From Streptomyces sp. NBC_01298 (GTDB lineage: Bacteria > Actinomycetota > Actinomycetes > Streptomycetales > Streptomycetaceae), in NCBI RefSeq assembly GCF_035978755.1, contig NZ_CP108414.1, positions 5,828,001-5,892,000 of the forward strand: DNA of 64,000 nt, given 5' to 3'. Shown one piece after another: positions 50,815 through 59,942 of this stretch (position 1 is its first letter; every line of letters starts with the position of its first letter). The notes beneath the pieces are model-generated. The model saw nothing but the letters and a program-made list of their open reading frames with translations, was not told the origin of the DNA and made no database searches. Both the position numbers and the translations under genes were made by a program.

Positions 50815-52635
50815 TCACTCGAGGAGTGCGCCGGGCGGAACGGGGGAGCAGCGCAGCGCGAACCACAGCTCCATCCGGGTGTCCGGGTCGTCCAGGTCGG
50901 CTCCGCCCAGGAGCGCGGCCGTGCGGGCGATCCGCTGGCGGACGGTGTTGCGGTGGATCCCGAGCGCGGCCGCGCTGCGGTCCCAGCTGCCGTGGTGGGC
51001 AAGCCAGCCGCGCAGGGTGTCCCGGAGCGCGGGGGAGAGGGGGCCGAGCAGGGCCTCGGCGTGGGTCCGGGCCTCGGCCGCGCCGACCAGGCCCGCGAGT
51101 CCGGGCTCCGTGTGGCGGGCCAGCGGGGTACGGGCCGCCTCGGCGCGCTCCAGGGCCCGCCCGGCCTGCGCGTCGGCTCCGGGCAGGCCCTCGGCCGGGG
51201 CCGGGGCGCTGACCCCGAGCCGCCATCCGGGCTGCGGGGTGGGCTCGCGGTCGGTGAGCAGCCGCACGGAATCCGTGCGGGGCAGGCCCGCGCGTGCGAT
51301 GCCCCTGTGGGGGGAGTCCTCGCGCGGGTCCAGCAGCGCGGTGCCCAGCGCGGCCGCCAGGGCGCGCGGGTCACCGGCGCCGCGGGCGTGTACGGCGTAC
51401 CAGGGGCCGGGACCCAGCGCCCCGGCCGGCTCCCCGCCGAGCAGCAGCCGGGTCAGGGCGGCCTCCGCCCCGGCCGGGCGGCGCGCGGTGAGCAGGGTCA
51501 GCAGCACGGCCGCGACCGAGGCGACGGTGTGGTCCCCGGGAGCCCGCGCCGGGGTCGCGACGGCGAGGACCCACCCGTCGCCGAGGGCGTGGACGCTGAG
51601 GTGGAGCCCGTCGTGCGCGGCCGTCGCGGTGACGGCGGAGCCGGGTGCGACCCGCCGGGCGAGGGTGCGCAACACGTCGAGCACCTCGGGGGCGGGCACC
51701 GGCCCGGATCCAGCAGTATCGGCGGGTGCTGCCCCGCCCGGCGCCGGCTCGGTGGGCGCCGGCGTGTCCGGCAGGGGCGTGGGGAGCAGCCCGGCCCAGC
51801 CGCCCAGGGTCGCCGCCAGGCGGCGCAGGACGGCCGGGACCGGGTCCGGGCGGGCGGCCGCCGCCGCCAGGGACTGCTGGGCCTCGGTCACCCGGCGGAG
51901 CTCGGCGGTCCGGGCCCGCGCCATCAGCCGCCAGACGCTCCGGCCGACCGCGGTGAAGGGGGTCCCGGGCGGCACCTCGACCAGGGGCAGGCCGTGGCGG
52001 GCGCACGCCTCGATCAGGGCCCTGGGGACGGTCTCGTGCACCGGGGTCACCCCGAACCCGATGGCCCCGACCCCGGCCCGGACCAGCCGCGCGACGTACG
52101 GTCCGGCGTCGATCAGCTCGCCCCCTGCCTGCCCGGCACCGCCGTGCCCGGCTCCGGCCTGCCCGGCCTCTGCGTGCCCGGCACCGCCGTGCCCGGCTCC
52201 GGCCTGCCCGGCCTCTGCCGGCCCGGCACCTCCGTGTCCGCCCCCCGCGTGCCCCGCCCAGGCCCGGCCCGTGCCGGCCCGGTCGGTGCGGGTGTGCCCG
52301 CTGGGCGGGTGTCCCGCGTCCCCGTGGCCGGGGCGGACGCCGGTGTCGGCGGGCCCGGCTCCCGCCGGGCCGCCGTCCGCCGCCGAGGGCGGCTCCGTGC
52401 GGCCGCCCGCACCGTGCTCCGTTCCCCCGGCCGGCCAGGCACCCGCCACCGCGAGGCCCTCGCCCGCCGTCAGCAGGAGCTCGCCGCCCAGCAGGTACGG
52501 AGAGGGGTCCGTCATCTCGGAGGCGTGGACTCCGTGGAGTTCCGCTTCGGCGGGTCCGGCCAGGTGGCGCAGCCCCAGCTCGTGGTCGGCGAGCAGCCGG
52601 GCGAGCGCGACCGGCGGGGTGGGCGGGGCTTCCAT
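50815..52635 (-). CDS. PucR family transcriptional regulator with repeat insertion
   Basis: 606 aa. N-terminal purine-catabolism (PucR) domain (residues 1-60 and about 170-240) interrupted by a long low-complexity Gly/Ala/His/Pro/Glu insert, including two 45-bp coding repeats. C-terminal HTH_30 domain: [37 protein letters not shown] (near residues 540-576). ATG 52635 has GGAG 9 nt upstream. It is divergent from the ureohydrolase and probably controls it; polyamine- or guanidino-related induction is inferred from the location. Confidence 0.85.
   Translation of the reverse strand: MEAPPTPPVALARLLADHELGLRHLAGPAEAELHGVHASEMTDPSPYLLGGELLLTAGEGLAVAGAWPAGGTEHGAGGRTEPPSAADGGPAGAGPADTGVRPGHGDAGHPPSGHTRTDRAGTGRAWAGHAGGGHGGAGPAEAGQAGAGHGGAGHAEAGQAGAGHGGAGQAGGELIDAGPYVARLVRAGVGAIGFGVTPVHETVPRALIEACARHGLPLVEVPPGTPFTAVGRSVWRLMARARTAELRRVTEAQQSLAAAAARPDPVPAVLRRLAATLGGWAGLLPTPLPDTPAPTEPAPGGAAPADTAGSGPVPAPEVLDVLRTLARRVAPGSAVTATAAHDGLHLSVHALGDGWVLAVATPARAPGDHTVASVAAVLLTLLTARRPAGAEAALTRLLLGGEPAGALGPGPWYAVHARGAGDPRALAAALGTALLDPREDSPHRGIARAGLPRTDSVRLLTDREPTPQPGWRLGVSAPAPAEGLPGADAQAGRALERAEAARTPLARHTEPGLAGLVGAAEARTHAEALLGPLSPALRDTLRGWLAHHGSWDRSAAALGIHRNTVRQRIARTAALLGGADLDDPDTRMELWFALRCSPVPPGALLE
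52131..52220. repeat. 45-bp coding tandem repeat, two units plus partial
   Basis: Two near-identical 45-bp units (52131-52175 and 52176-52220) and part of a third, coding [19 protein letters not shown] 15-residue repeats inside the PucR regulator. In-frame. Confidence 0.9.
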
Positions 52636-52752
52636 GGGTGGATACTCCGTACACATTGGGGGAGCCTGATGGATGAAACGTACACTTCGCCCACCCGGGG
52701 TGTCCGTTTACGCTCGAAGGACCGCACCGCACACCTCCCCGGAAGGCCCCCC

Positions 52753-53721
52753 ATGAGCACGCAGCCGCGCGGCCCCGTCGACTCCTCCCGCATCCCGCGC
52801 TACGCGGGCCCCGCGACCTTCGCCCGGCTGCCCCGCCTGGACGAGGTCGGCGGCAAGGCCGACGTGGCCGTCGTCGGCGTGCCGTTCGACTCCGGTGTCT
52901 CGTACCGCCCCGGCGCCCGCTTCGGCGGCAACGCGATCCGCGAGGCCTCCCGCCTGCTGCGCCCGTACAACCCCGCGCAGGACGCCTCCCCGTTCGCGCT
53001 CGCGCAGGTCGCCGACGCCGGCGACATCGCGGCGAACCCGTTCAACATCAACGAGGCCGTCGACACGATCGAGGCCGCCGCCGACGAGCTGATCGGCAAC
53101 GGCTCCCGCCTGATGACCCTCGGCGGCGACCACACCATCGCGCTGCCCCTGCTGCGCTCGGTGGCGAAGAAGCACGGCCCGGTCGCGCTGCTGCACTTCG
53201 ACGCCCACCTGGACACCTGGGACACGTACTTCGGCGCCGAGTACACGCACGGCACCCCGTTCCGCCGCGCCGTCGAGGAGGGCATCCTCGACACCGAGGC
53301 CCTGTCGCACGTCGGCACGCGCGGCCCGCTGTACGGCAAGCAGGACCTGGACGACGACGCCAAGATGGGCTTCGGCATCGTCACCTCGGCCGACGTCTAC
53401 CGCCGCGGCGCCGACGAGGTCGCGGACCAGCTCCGCCAGCGCATCGGCGACCGCCCGCTGTACATCTCCATCGACATCGACGTGCTGGACCCCGCGCACG
53501 CGCCCGGTACGGGCACCCCGGAGGCGGGCGGCATGACCTCCCGCGAGCTGCTGGAGATCATCCGCGGGCTTTCCTCCTGCAACCTGGTCTCGGCGGACGT
53601 CGTCGAGGTCGCCCCGGCGTACGATCACGCGGAGATCACCTCGGTCGCGGCCTCGCACACCGCGTACGAGCTGACCACGATCATGAGCCGCCAGATCTCT
53701 GCGGCACGCGGCGCCAAGTAG
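52753..53721 (+). CDS. Ureohydrolase (agmatinase/guanidinobutyrase-like)
   Basis: 322 aa binuclear-manganese enzyme. Metal ligands: [19 protein letters not shown], and [22 protein letters not shown]. The sequence matches the agmatinase / 4-guanidinobutyrase branch rather than arginase. It hydrolyses a guanidino group to urea. ATG 52753 has GGAAGG upstream. It is divergent from the PucR-type gene and followed by a TPP enzyme, suggesting a guanidino-compound catabolic unit. Confidence 0.92.
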   Translation: MSTQPRGPVDSSRIPRYAGPATFARLPRLDEVGGKADVAVVGVPFDSGVSYRPGARFGGNAIREASRLLRPYNPAQDASPFALAQVADAGDIAANPFNINEAVDTIEAAADELIGNGSRLMTLGGDHTIALPLLRSVAKKHGPVALLHFDAHLDTWDTYFGAEYTHGTPFRRAVEEGILDTEALSHVGTRGPLYGKQDLDDDAKMGFGIVTSADVYRRGADEVADQLRQRIGDRPLYISIDIDVLDPAHAPGTGTPEAGGMTSRELLEIIRGLSSCNLVSADVVEVAPAYDHAEITSVAASHTAYELTTIMSRQISAARGAK

Positions 53722-53767
53722 GCACAGCGCGCAGGCGAAGGCGAACCCGAAGGGCGAGTAAGCGCAC

Positions 53768-55435
53768 GTGACGCACGACCACGACCTGGTACTCCGTCCC
53801 ACCGAAGCCCAGAAGGCGGCGGCGCTCGCGCCCCCGCCGGGGCGCACGGGCGGAGACCTGGTCGTGGAGACGCTGCGCTCCCTCGGCGCGACAACCGTCT
53901 TCGGCCTGCCCGGCCAGCACGCGCTCGGCCTCTTCGACGCCGTCGGCCGTTCCGACCTGCGCCTGGTGGGCCTGCGTACGGAGAACAACGCCGGGTTCGC
54001 CGCCGACGCGTACGGCCGGATGACCGGCGAGGCGGCGCCCCTCCTGCTGTCCACCGGCCCGGGCGCGCTCATGGCGCTCCCGGCCCTGGCCGAGGCGGCG
54101 GCGGCCTCCGCCCCCGTCCTGGCGATCTCCTCGCAGGTCCCCACCCCCGGCCTGGGCGGCGGCCGACGCGGCCACCTGCACGAGCTGCGCGACCAGTCGG
54201 CCTCGTTCCGGGACGTGGTCAAGTCCGTGCACACCGCCCGGACCCCCTCCCAGATCCCGTCCGTGATCGCCGAGGCCTGGGAATCGGCGCTGACCGCCCC
54301 GCACGGCCCGGTGTGGGTGGAGATCCCGGAAGACGTGCTGCGCGCGGAGACCTTCGTCCCGCAGGTCACCGGCATGGACGCGACCCCGCACGAACTGGCG
54401 CCGCGCCCGGAGCTGACCGCGCTGGCGGCGCACTGGCTGGAGAACGCCGAGCGCCCGGTGATCATCGCGGGCGGCGGGGTGATCCGCTCGGACGCGGCGG
54501 GCAAGCTGAAGCAGCTCGCGGAGCGCCTGAACGCCCCCGTCGTCACCACCTTCGGCGGCAAGGGCGCCTTCCCCTGGACCCACCCGCTCTCCCTCCAGTC
54601 CTGGCTGGAGGACCGCCACATGACGGACTTCCTGGAGGACGCGGACGTCCTGCTGGTGGTCGGCTCGGGCCTGGGCGAACTGTCCTCGAACTACCACACG
54701 TTCTTCCCGGAGGGCCGGGTCGTCCAGATCGAGGCGGACCTCGGCAAGCTGGAGTCCAACCACGCGGGCCTCGGCATCCACGCGGACGCCCGCCTCGCCC
54801 TGCAGGCGCTCCTCGAAACGGTCGCCGAACGCCCCGACCCGCAGGCCCCCGAGCGCGTCCGCCTGCTCCTCGCCGACATCGCGGACCGACTGGCCTCCCA
54901 GGACCTGACCCTGGAGCAGCAGCTCCTCACCTCGATCCGCCAGGCCCTCCCGCCCCGCTCCCCGTCCTTCTGGGACATGACGATCCTGGCCTACTGGGCC
55001 TGGTCGGCCTTCGACGCCAAGCACCCCAACACCATGCACTCGGCGCAGGGCGCGGGCGGCCTCGGCTACGCCTTCCCGGCGGCGCTCGGCGCGGCCGTGG
55101 CGGAGCCGGGCACCCCGGTGCTCGCGGTCTCCGGCGACGGCGGCGCGATGTACTCGATCGCCGACCTGGCCACCGCCCGCCAGCACGACCTCGACGTCAC
55201 CTGGCTGATCGTGGACGACGGCGGCTACGGCATCCTGCGCGAGTACGGCTGCGAGACGGGCACGGCCCTGACCCGCCCCGACTTCGTAGCGCTGGCGGCC
55301 GCCTTCGACATCCCGGCGACCACGACCACCCCGGAATCCCTCCGCGAGGACCTGGCCAAGTCCCTCAAGACCCCCGGCCCTTCGCTCCTGCTCCTTCCGG
55401 TCAAGCCGAAGATGTTCGCGCCCACCCACGTCTGA
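53768..55435 (+). CDS. Thiamine pyrophosphate-binding decarboxylase-like enzyme
   Basis: 555 aa, three-domain TPP enzyme of the acetolactate synthase/oxalyl-CoA decarboxylase group. RTENNAGFAADAYGRMTG carries the conserved TPP Glu; the TPP/Mg motif is GDGGAMYSIADLATA...VDDGGYGIL, where the usual NN of the Mg-binding motif is replaced by DD. GTG 53768 follows the ureohydrolase by 46 bp, so likely cotranscribed. Substrate unknown; a 2-keto acid from the guanidino catabolic pathway is a guess. Confidence 0.85.
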   Translation: MTHDHDLVLRPTEAQKAAALAPPPGRTGGDLVVETLRSLGATTVFGLPGQHALGLFDAVGRSDLRLVGLRTENNAGFAADAYGRMTGEAAPLLLSTGPGALMALPALAEAAAASAPVLAISSQVPTPGLGGGRRGHLHELRDQSASFRDVVKSVHTARTPSQIPSVIAEAWESALTAPHGPVWVEIPEDVLRAETFVPQVTGMDATPHELAPRPELTALAAHWLENAERPVIIAGGGVIRSDAAGKLKQLAERLNAPVVTTFGGKGAFPWTHPLSLQSWLEDRHMTDFLEDADVLLVVGSGLGELSSNYHTFFPEGRVVQIEADLGKLESNHAGLGIHADARLALQALLETVAERPDPQAPERVRLLLADIADRLASQDLTLEQQLLTSIRQALPPRSPSFWDMTILAYWAWSAFDAKHPNTMHSAQGAGGLGYAFPAALGAAVAEPGTPVLAVSGDGGAMYSIADLATARQHDLDVTWLIVDDGGYGILREYGCETGTALTRPDFVALAAAFDIPATTTTPESLREDLAKSLKTPGPSLLLLPVKPKMFAPTHV

Positions 55436-55517
55436 GTGGTCCGCGGCCCGGGTTAGGTTGGTACCGGTCATTCCGGTCGGCCCGGGCCCGTCCCGGTCGC
55501 ACATCCTTGGGGGAGCG

Positions 55518-55892
55518 GTGTCGTTCGAGCAGCAATGGGCCCAGCAGAGGCAGTCCGCGCCCGCGCCGGGCACCGGAGTCCTGGGGACGGCCCCGCCCGC
55601 GAAGAAGAAGGCGGCCGACACCATCGAGAACGTCCTCCAGCCCGGTACGACGAAGGCGGCGGACGCCGCCGACGAGCCGACGACCACCGCGGTCAGGGCC
55701 TTCGCGGGCTGGGAGACGGCGACCGGCCTGACGAAGGCCCACACGCACTGGGACGACCAGGTCAAGCGCCTGATGGGACGCCTCAGCTCGGAGAAGACGG
55801 CCCTGCGCGGCGCCTCGAACCTCTTCACCGGCAACGACCAGCTGACGGGCCAGGGCTTCCAGCCGGTCACGTCCAAGCTCGCAGGCCTGTAG
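55518..55892 (+). CDS. Small WXG-like protein of the DUF6571 cluster
   Basis: 124 aa. Low-complexity N-terminal half (about 1-60), then helical region AVRAFAGWETATGLTKAHTHWDDQVKRLMGRLSSEKTALRGASNLF typical of proteins encoded just before WXG100/DUF6571 genes in Streptomyces. GTG 55518 has GGGGGAG just upstream. Probable partner or chaperone of the next gene product; secretion by a type VII system is inferred from family context. Confidence 0.65.
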   Translation: MSFEQQWAQQRQSAPAPGTGVLGTAPPAKKKAADTIENVLQPGTTKAADAADEPTTTAVRAFAGWETATGLTKAHTHWDDQVKRLMGRLSSEKTALRGASNLFTGNDQLTGQGFQPVTSKLAGL

Positions 55893-55908
55893 GGGAGACG
55901 GGGACACG

Positions 55909-58056
55909 ATGCCGACCTACCAGGAGATCGTCACCACCGACCTCGGGGCGCTGGTCACGGCCGCCGACGGCTGGAAGTCGATGGCGACGCAGTTCAAGAC
56001 GATGGAAGACGTCTACGAGAAGGAAGTCCAGAGCGTTTCCAGTGGTAACGGCTGGATGGGCAGCAGCGCGCAGACGGCGAGCAACAACGCCGCCATCACC
56101 CGCCGGGAGTTCGACGCGGCGCAGACCCAGGCGCTGGCCATGGAGTCCCTGCTCCGCGACGCGCACGCCCGCTTCACGGACCTCAAGGGCCGCGTGACCT
56201 CAGCCGTCGCGGACGCGGTGAAGGCCGGCATGAGGGTCTCGGACGCGGGCAACGCGAGCTACGACTTCAGCAAGGCCGACCCCGCCTCCGTGAACGCGAT
56301 CCGCCACGACCCCGACCTCCCGGAGATCGAGCGGTCCTGGACGCAGCGCATCGCGGACACCGTGAAGGCGGTCACGGAGTTCGACGAGGACGTACGCATC
56401 GCCCTCCTCAACGCGTCCGGAGCCGACGGCACGTCCCTCTTCGGCTTCAACTCCCGGGCGGTGGGCGACGTGGAGGCGGTGGAGGCCCTGGCCCTCACCC
56501 ACAAGATCCAGTCGGGCGACGCCTCCCCGGACGACCTCAAGCACTACGACGACCTGCTCCGCCAGAACGCGAAGGACAGCCACTTCAGCGAGGCGTACCT
56601 GCACTCGCTGGGCGCGAAGGACACGGTCCACCTGGCCGACCAACTGGTCCTGGCCTCCAGCGAACGCGGCGCCTCGGCGGCCGACAAGAAGCTCTACGAG
56701 TCGATCAGCACGGGCCTGGCGGGAACCATCGCCTCGGGCACGAAGGACCCGGACAGCTACGCCTACAAACCCTTCATGGCGGGCCTGAAGGAGCAGGGTC
56801 CGGCCCTGGTCGCCGACGGCCTGCGCCCGACGTACGGCTACCAGTCCCTGGTCACCGTGATGCAGCGCGGCGACGGTTACGGCAAGCAGTTCCTGAACGA
56901 CCTCGGCGACGGCATGATCGAGGCCGAGAAGTCGAAGCCCCACATGTACGACCACGCGTACGACTCCCAGCGCCCGAACCTGGTCTCCGACCCCCTGGAC
57001 GGCCTCCTGGGCATCATGGCCAAGGACCCGGACGCGGCGACGCACTTCCTGGACCCCGAGGCCCCCGGTAACAAGAACGAGCACCTGAAGTACCTCCTCT
57101 CCGACCGCGACATGCCGGACCCCTGGATCTCGACGGGCGTAGGCCAGCCGATCGCGATAGAGGGCGACAAGACGGCCGGCCTGGGCGCCGCCATCCAGTC
57201 GGCGGCCACGGGCCACGCGGACGGCGAAAAGCTCGGCCCGCCCGGCCCGCACACGGAGGGCCAGGCCCGCGTGATGCACGACGCGATCCGCCTCCTGGAC
57301 GAGGACATGGGCGGCGACGAGTTCCCGAAGGACCGCGAGGGCCTGCGCCAGCCGATGGCGAAGGCGCTGGTCGACTACGTCGCGGACACGCACGAGATCC
57401 TGGGAGGAAAGAGCGCCGACCTGGGCGAGATCGAGGGCAGGGACTCGATCCACGGTTCGGGCGACCAGGCTCGGATCGCGGTCGGCCAGGGCAGTCTGAT
57501 CCGGGTGATGCGCGGAATCGCCGACGACGGCCCGGCGTTCGCCCTGATGGTCGAGGCGGAGCGGTCCTACGGGGCGTCGCAGCTTGAGGCCGCGGCCCCG
57601 TTCAGGGGGGACCTGCACGGGGTGAGCGCGGACTGGGACAACCGTGCCCATGACATCGGGGTGGCCAACGGCGCCCTCAACGGGATCGGTGCCGATGTGT
57701 ACAAGGACAAGGAGGACGACCGGGTCACGTGGGCGGAAGGCACGTCCACGCACACGTCCGCCGTGGTGAACGGCCTCATCGGTGAGATCCCGGTCGTGGG
57801 CACGCTCGGCGGCTCGTTGATGGACTCGCTCGGGTACGAGTGGGTCGAGGACGTCAAGGGCGAGGCCGAAGACCAGAGCAAGAGGGAATCCAGCAGCAAC
57901 TTCGGAGCGGGTGTGCAGGGGACCAACCGCATGCTGGACGGGTGGGGGCACGACCGGCAGATCAGCCAGGACCCCGCGTTTGACCATGCCAAGAACGAAG
58001 CCGGCGAGGGTTACACCTCGGGACGGGATGCCGCTCGTGCACACCTCATGCCGTGA
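55909..58056 (+). CDS. WXG-domain large protein (DUF6571-like)
   Basis: 715 aa. N-terminal about 110 residues form a WXG100-like helical hairpin with the W-x-G turn in GNGWMGSSAQ (W49-M-G51). The long central/C-terminal region is helical and polar, with no signal peptide, and matches the Streptomyces DUF6571 family. Such layout (WXG head plus large C-terminal domain) resembles type VII secretion effectors or polymorphic toxins, but no recognised toxin fold was seen. It follows the small WXG-like gene by 16 bp and precedes two lipoprotein genes. Confidence 0.7.
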   Translation: MPTYQEIVTTDLGALVTAADGWKSMATQFKTMEDVYEKEVQSVSSGNGWMGSSAQTASNNAAITRREFDAAQTQALAMESLLRDAHARFTDLKGRVTSAVADAVKAGMRVSDAGNASYDFSKADPASVNAIRHDPDLPEIERSWTQRIADTVKAVTEFDEDVRIALLNASGADGTSLFGFNSRAVGDVEAVEALALTHKIQSGDASPDDLKHYDDLLRQNAKDSHFSEAYLHSLGAKDTVHLADQLVLASSERGASAADKKLYESISTGLAGTIASGTKDPDSYAYKPFMAGLKEQGPALVADGLRPTYGYQSLVTVMQRGDGYGKQFLNDLGDGMIEAEKSKPHMYDHAYDSQRPNLVSDPLDGLLGIMAKDPDAATHFLDPEAPGNKNEHLKYLLSDRDMPDPWISTGVGQPIAIEGDKTAGLGAAIQSAATGHADGEKLGPPGPHTEGQARVMHDAIRLLDEDMGGDEFPKDREGLRQPMAKALVDYVADTHEILGGKSADLGEIEGRDSIHGSGDQARIAVGQGSLIRVMRGIADDGPAFALMVEAERSYGASQLEAAAPFRGDLHGVSADWDNRAHDIGVANGALNGIGADVYKDKEDDRVTWAEGTSTHTSAVVNGLIGEIPVVGTLGGSLMDSLGYEWVEDVKGEAEDQSKRESSSNFGAGVQGTNRMLDGWGHDRQISQDPAFDHAKNEAGEGYTSGRDAARAHLMP

Positions 58057-58705
58057 CGTGGCCACGGTTCTCGGAGGCTCGGCGGCCGTACTCGCCTGTG
58101 TCCTCGCGCTGACGTCCTGTACGTCGGGCGGCTCCGAGGCGAAGGCCGCGAACCCGTGTGAGATCAGAGCCGACGCGCAGGAAGGCGCACTCGTGCGGGG
58201 GATCCTCTCCGTCGAGAGCTTCGAGACGAAGGTCTCCAAGTCCACGAGCGAGCTGACCGACAAGATGAGGTTCGTCCTGCGGAACATGAAGCCCGGGAAG
58301 GACTCGGCCTTCAACGCCGCATGCACCTACGGGTCGACCGACGGGCAGCGCGACGCACGCGCGGTCTTCTCGTTCGGCTGGTCCCCGCGCGAGGCGGTCG
58401 CGGAGCCGACCCGTCCCGGTGACTCGGCCTACGATGTGAACGGCTCGCGCGCCACCGCCAGCACCACCGCGTCGGCCCTGCTCGTCCAGTGCGACCTTCC
58501 CGGTGACCTCGCGGCGGAGTCGCGCAGGGTATGGCTCTCGGCAGACGCCTATTTCTCGTTCACCCCGTCCGCGCCGGCTGCGGACCAGGCGGCCAAGGAC
58601 CGCCGGGCCACCCTCACGTACCTCATGACCCGCCGCGTCACCGAAGCCCTCGCCTGTGAGAACAAGCCGCTGGCGCAGGCACCCGTGGTGCAGCCGCGTC
58701 CGTGA
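58028..58705 (+). CDS. Putative lipoprotein, paralog 1
   Basis: 225 aa. Hydrophobic N-terminus with lipobox LTSC (Cys about residue 30), then a compact domain with conserved Cys positions and C-terminal LTYLMTRRVTEALACENKPLAQ. ATG 58028 overlaps the preceding gene by 29 bp; GTG 58058 is a non-overlapping alternative. It is clearly related to the next gene. Might be an immunity- or chaperone-like partner of the WXG protein; this is inference. Confidence 0.65.
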   Translation: MPLVHTSCRDVATVLGGSAAVLACVLALTSCTSGGSEAKAANPCEIRADAQEGALVRGILSVESFETKVSKSTSELTDKMRFVLRNMKPGKDSAFNAACTYGSTDGQRDARAVFSFGWSPREAVAEPTRPGDSAYDVNGSRATASTTASALLVQCDLPGDLAAESRRVWLSADAYFSFTPSAPAADQAAKDRRATLTYLMTRRVTEALACENKPLAQAPVVQPRP

Positions 58706-59379
58706 CCACCGTTTCGGCCGCGCCAAGGAGGGACTTCGTGAAGGTCTTTGGACGCTCGGCGGCCGCACTCGTCTGCGTGCTGGCCCTGGCGTCATGCACC
58801 TCGGACAAGCCCGCCCCCGAGGCCGCGAACCTGTGCGGGATCACTGCGGCCTCGGAGGAGGAGACGCTGATGCGTGAAGTCCTCGGGGTGAAGGAGTTCA
58901 CGACGAAGGTCTACACCCCGACGGAAAAGCTGGTGGACATGTCGGAGCGCGCTCTGCCGGTGATCCGTCCCGAGAAGACCCGGTTCTTCACGAACGTGTG
59001 CGAGTACGGGACGGGTGACGGGCAGCAGGACTTCCACGTGACGTTTCTTACCGGCTGGTCTCTCCGGTCTGCTCAGGCGCCGCTGGGCAACGGTGCGGTG
59101 TACGAGTTGAACGGTGCGCAGGGCCTGGCCACCGACAGTCGTTCGAGGCTCCTGGTCCAGTGCGACATGCCGGGTGAGCTCGGGGAGCAGTCACGCAAGG
59201 TGTGGCTGACGGGAGACGCCAACTTCGCCCCGTCCCGGGCGGACGTGGATCAGGTGACCAAGGACAGAAGAACGGTGCTCACCTACCTCATGGCCCGCCG
59301 CGTCACCGAAGCCCTAGGCTGCGAGAACAAGCCGTTGGCGCAGCCGCCCGTGGTGAAGTCGCTGCCTACTACTCCCTGA
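58702..59379 (+). CDS. Putative lipoprotein, paralog 2
   Basis: 225 aa. Lipobox LASC (Cys about 32), same domain and end LTYLMARRVTEALGCENKPLAQ as the preceding gene, indicating tandem duplication. GTG 58702 overlaps the previous stop codon (GTGA). Its last 11 bp overlap the convergent kinase gene. Confidence 0.7.
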   Translation: MTTVSAAPRRDFVKVFGRSAAALVCVLALASCTSDKPAPEAANLCGITAASEEETLMREVLGVKEFTTKVYTPTEKLVDMSERALPVIRPEKTRFFTNVCEYGTGDGQQDFHVTFLTGWSLRSAQAPLGNGAVYELNGAQGLATDSRSRLLVQCDMPGELGEQSRKVWLTGDANFAPSRADVDQVTKDRRTVLTYLMARRVTEALGCENKPLAQPPVVKSLPTTP

Positions 59380-59779
59380 CCTCGGCCCAGACCGCCTTGC
59401 CGATGCCGTGGCGGCGGGGGCAGCAGCCCCAGCGTTCGGCCAGGGCGGCGACGATCGCGAGCCCGCGGCCCCGCTCGTCCGTGTCCGGCACCACCTGGGG
59501 CGTGAGCTTCACGGCGGGGCCGGCGTCGGCGACCTCCACGCGCAGCAGCCCCTCGTAGCGGGCGATCCGGATGCCGATGTCCCGGCCCTGCGGTGCACGC
59601 GAGTGCCGTACGGCGTTGGTGACCAGCTCGGAGAGCAGCAGCTCCGCCGCCTCGGCGGCTCGCGCCCCGATGCCCCACGCGGTGGCCTGCTCGCGCAGCA
59701 GCATGCGGGCCCGGCCGGGGGCGCGGGTGTTCCGGGGCACGAGCCAGTAGTTCTCGTTGGCAGCACAGGGCAGTGTCAT
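59369..59779 (-). CDS. RsbW-like ATP-binding anti-sigma-type kinase
   Basis: 136 aa single HATPase_c domain: N box ELVTNAVRHSR, G1-like VEVADAGPAV and G2 DERGRGLAIVAAL. This is the size of Streptomyces RsbW/SpoIIAB-like serine kinases without transmembrane parts, usually acting on anti-anti-sigma factors. No cognate sigma or anti-anti-sigma gene is adjacent. Divergent from a GntR gene with twin palindromes in between. Confidence 0.88.
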   Translation of the reverse strand: MTLPCAANENYWLVPRNTRAPGRARMLLREQATAWGIGARAAEAAELLLSELVTNAVRHSRAPQGRDIGIRIARYEGLLRVEVADAGPAVKLTPQVVPDTDERGRGLAIVAALAERWGCCPRRHGIGKAVWAEVRE

Positions 59780-59790
59780 GGGACCTCGCC

Positions 59791-59852
59791 TATCTAGATA
59801 CCTGAGACAAGTGAAGCGAGAGCCGGGTTGACCGTCAAGAGGTATCTAGATA
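59791..59852. promoter_or_regulatory. GntR operator pair and promoter
   Basis: Perfect palindrome TATCTAGATA occurs at 59791-59800 and 59843-59852, 52 bp apart (five helical turns). A promoter for the GntR gene is visible as TTGACC (59828-59833), 17 bp, TATGTC (59851-59856); the second palindrome overlaps it. Looping autorepression is a reasonable hypothesis. Confidence 0.7.
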
Positions 59853-59942
59853 TGTCCGATGCCGACGGGTGTTGCGCGGGCGCACGGCCTCCGGTGCCCC
59901 GATGCGCCCCTAGGCTGTCGGGAGATGATCGGGGAGGACCGC

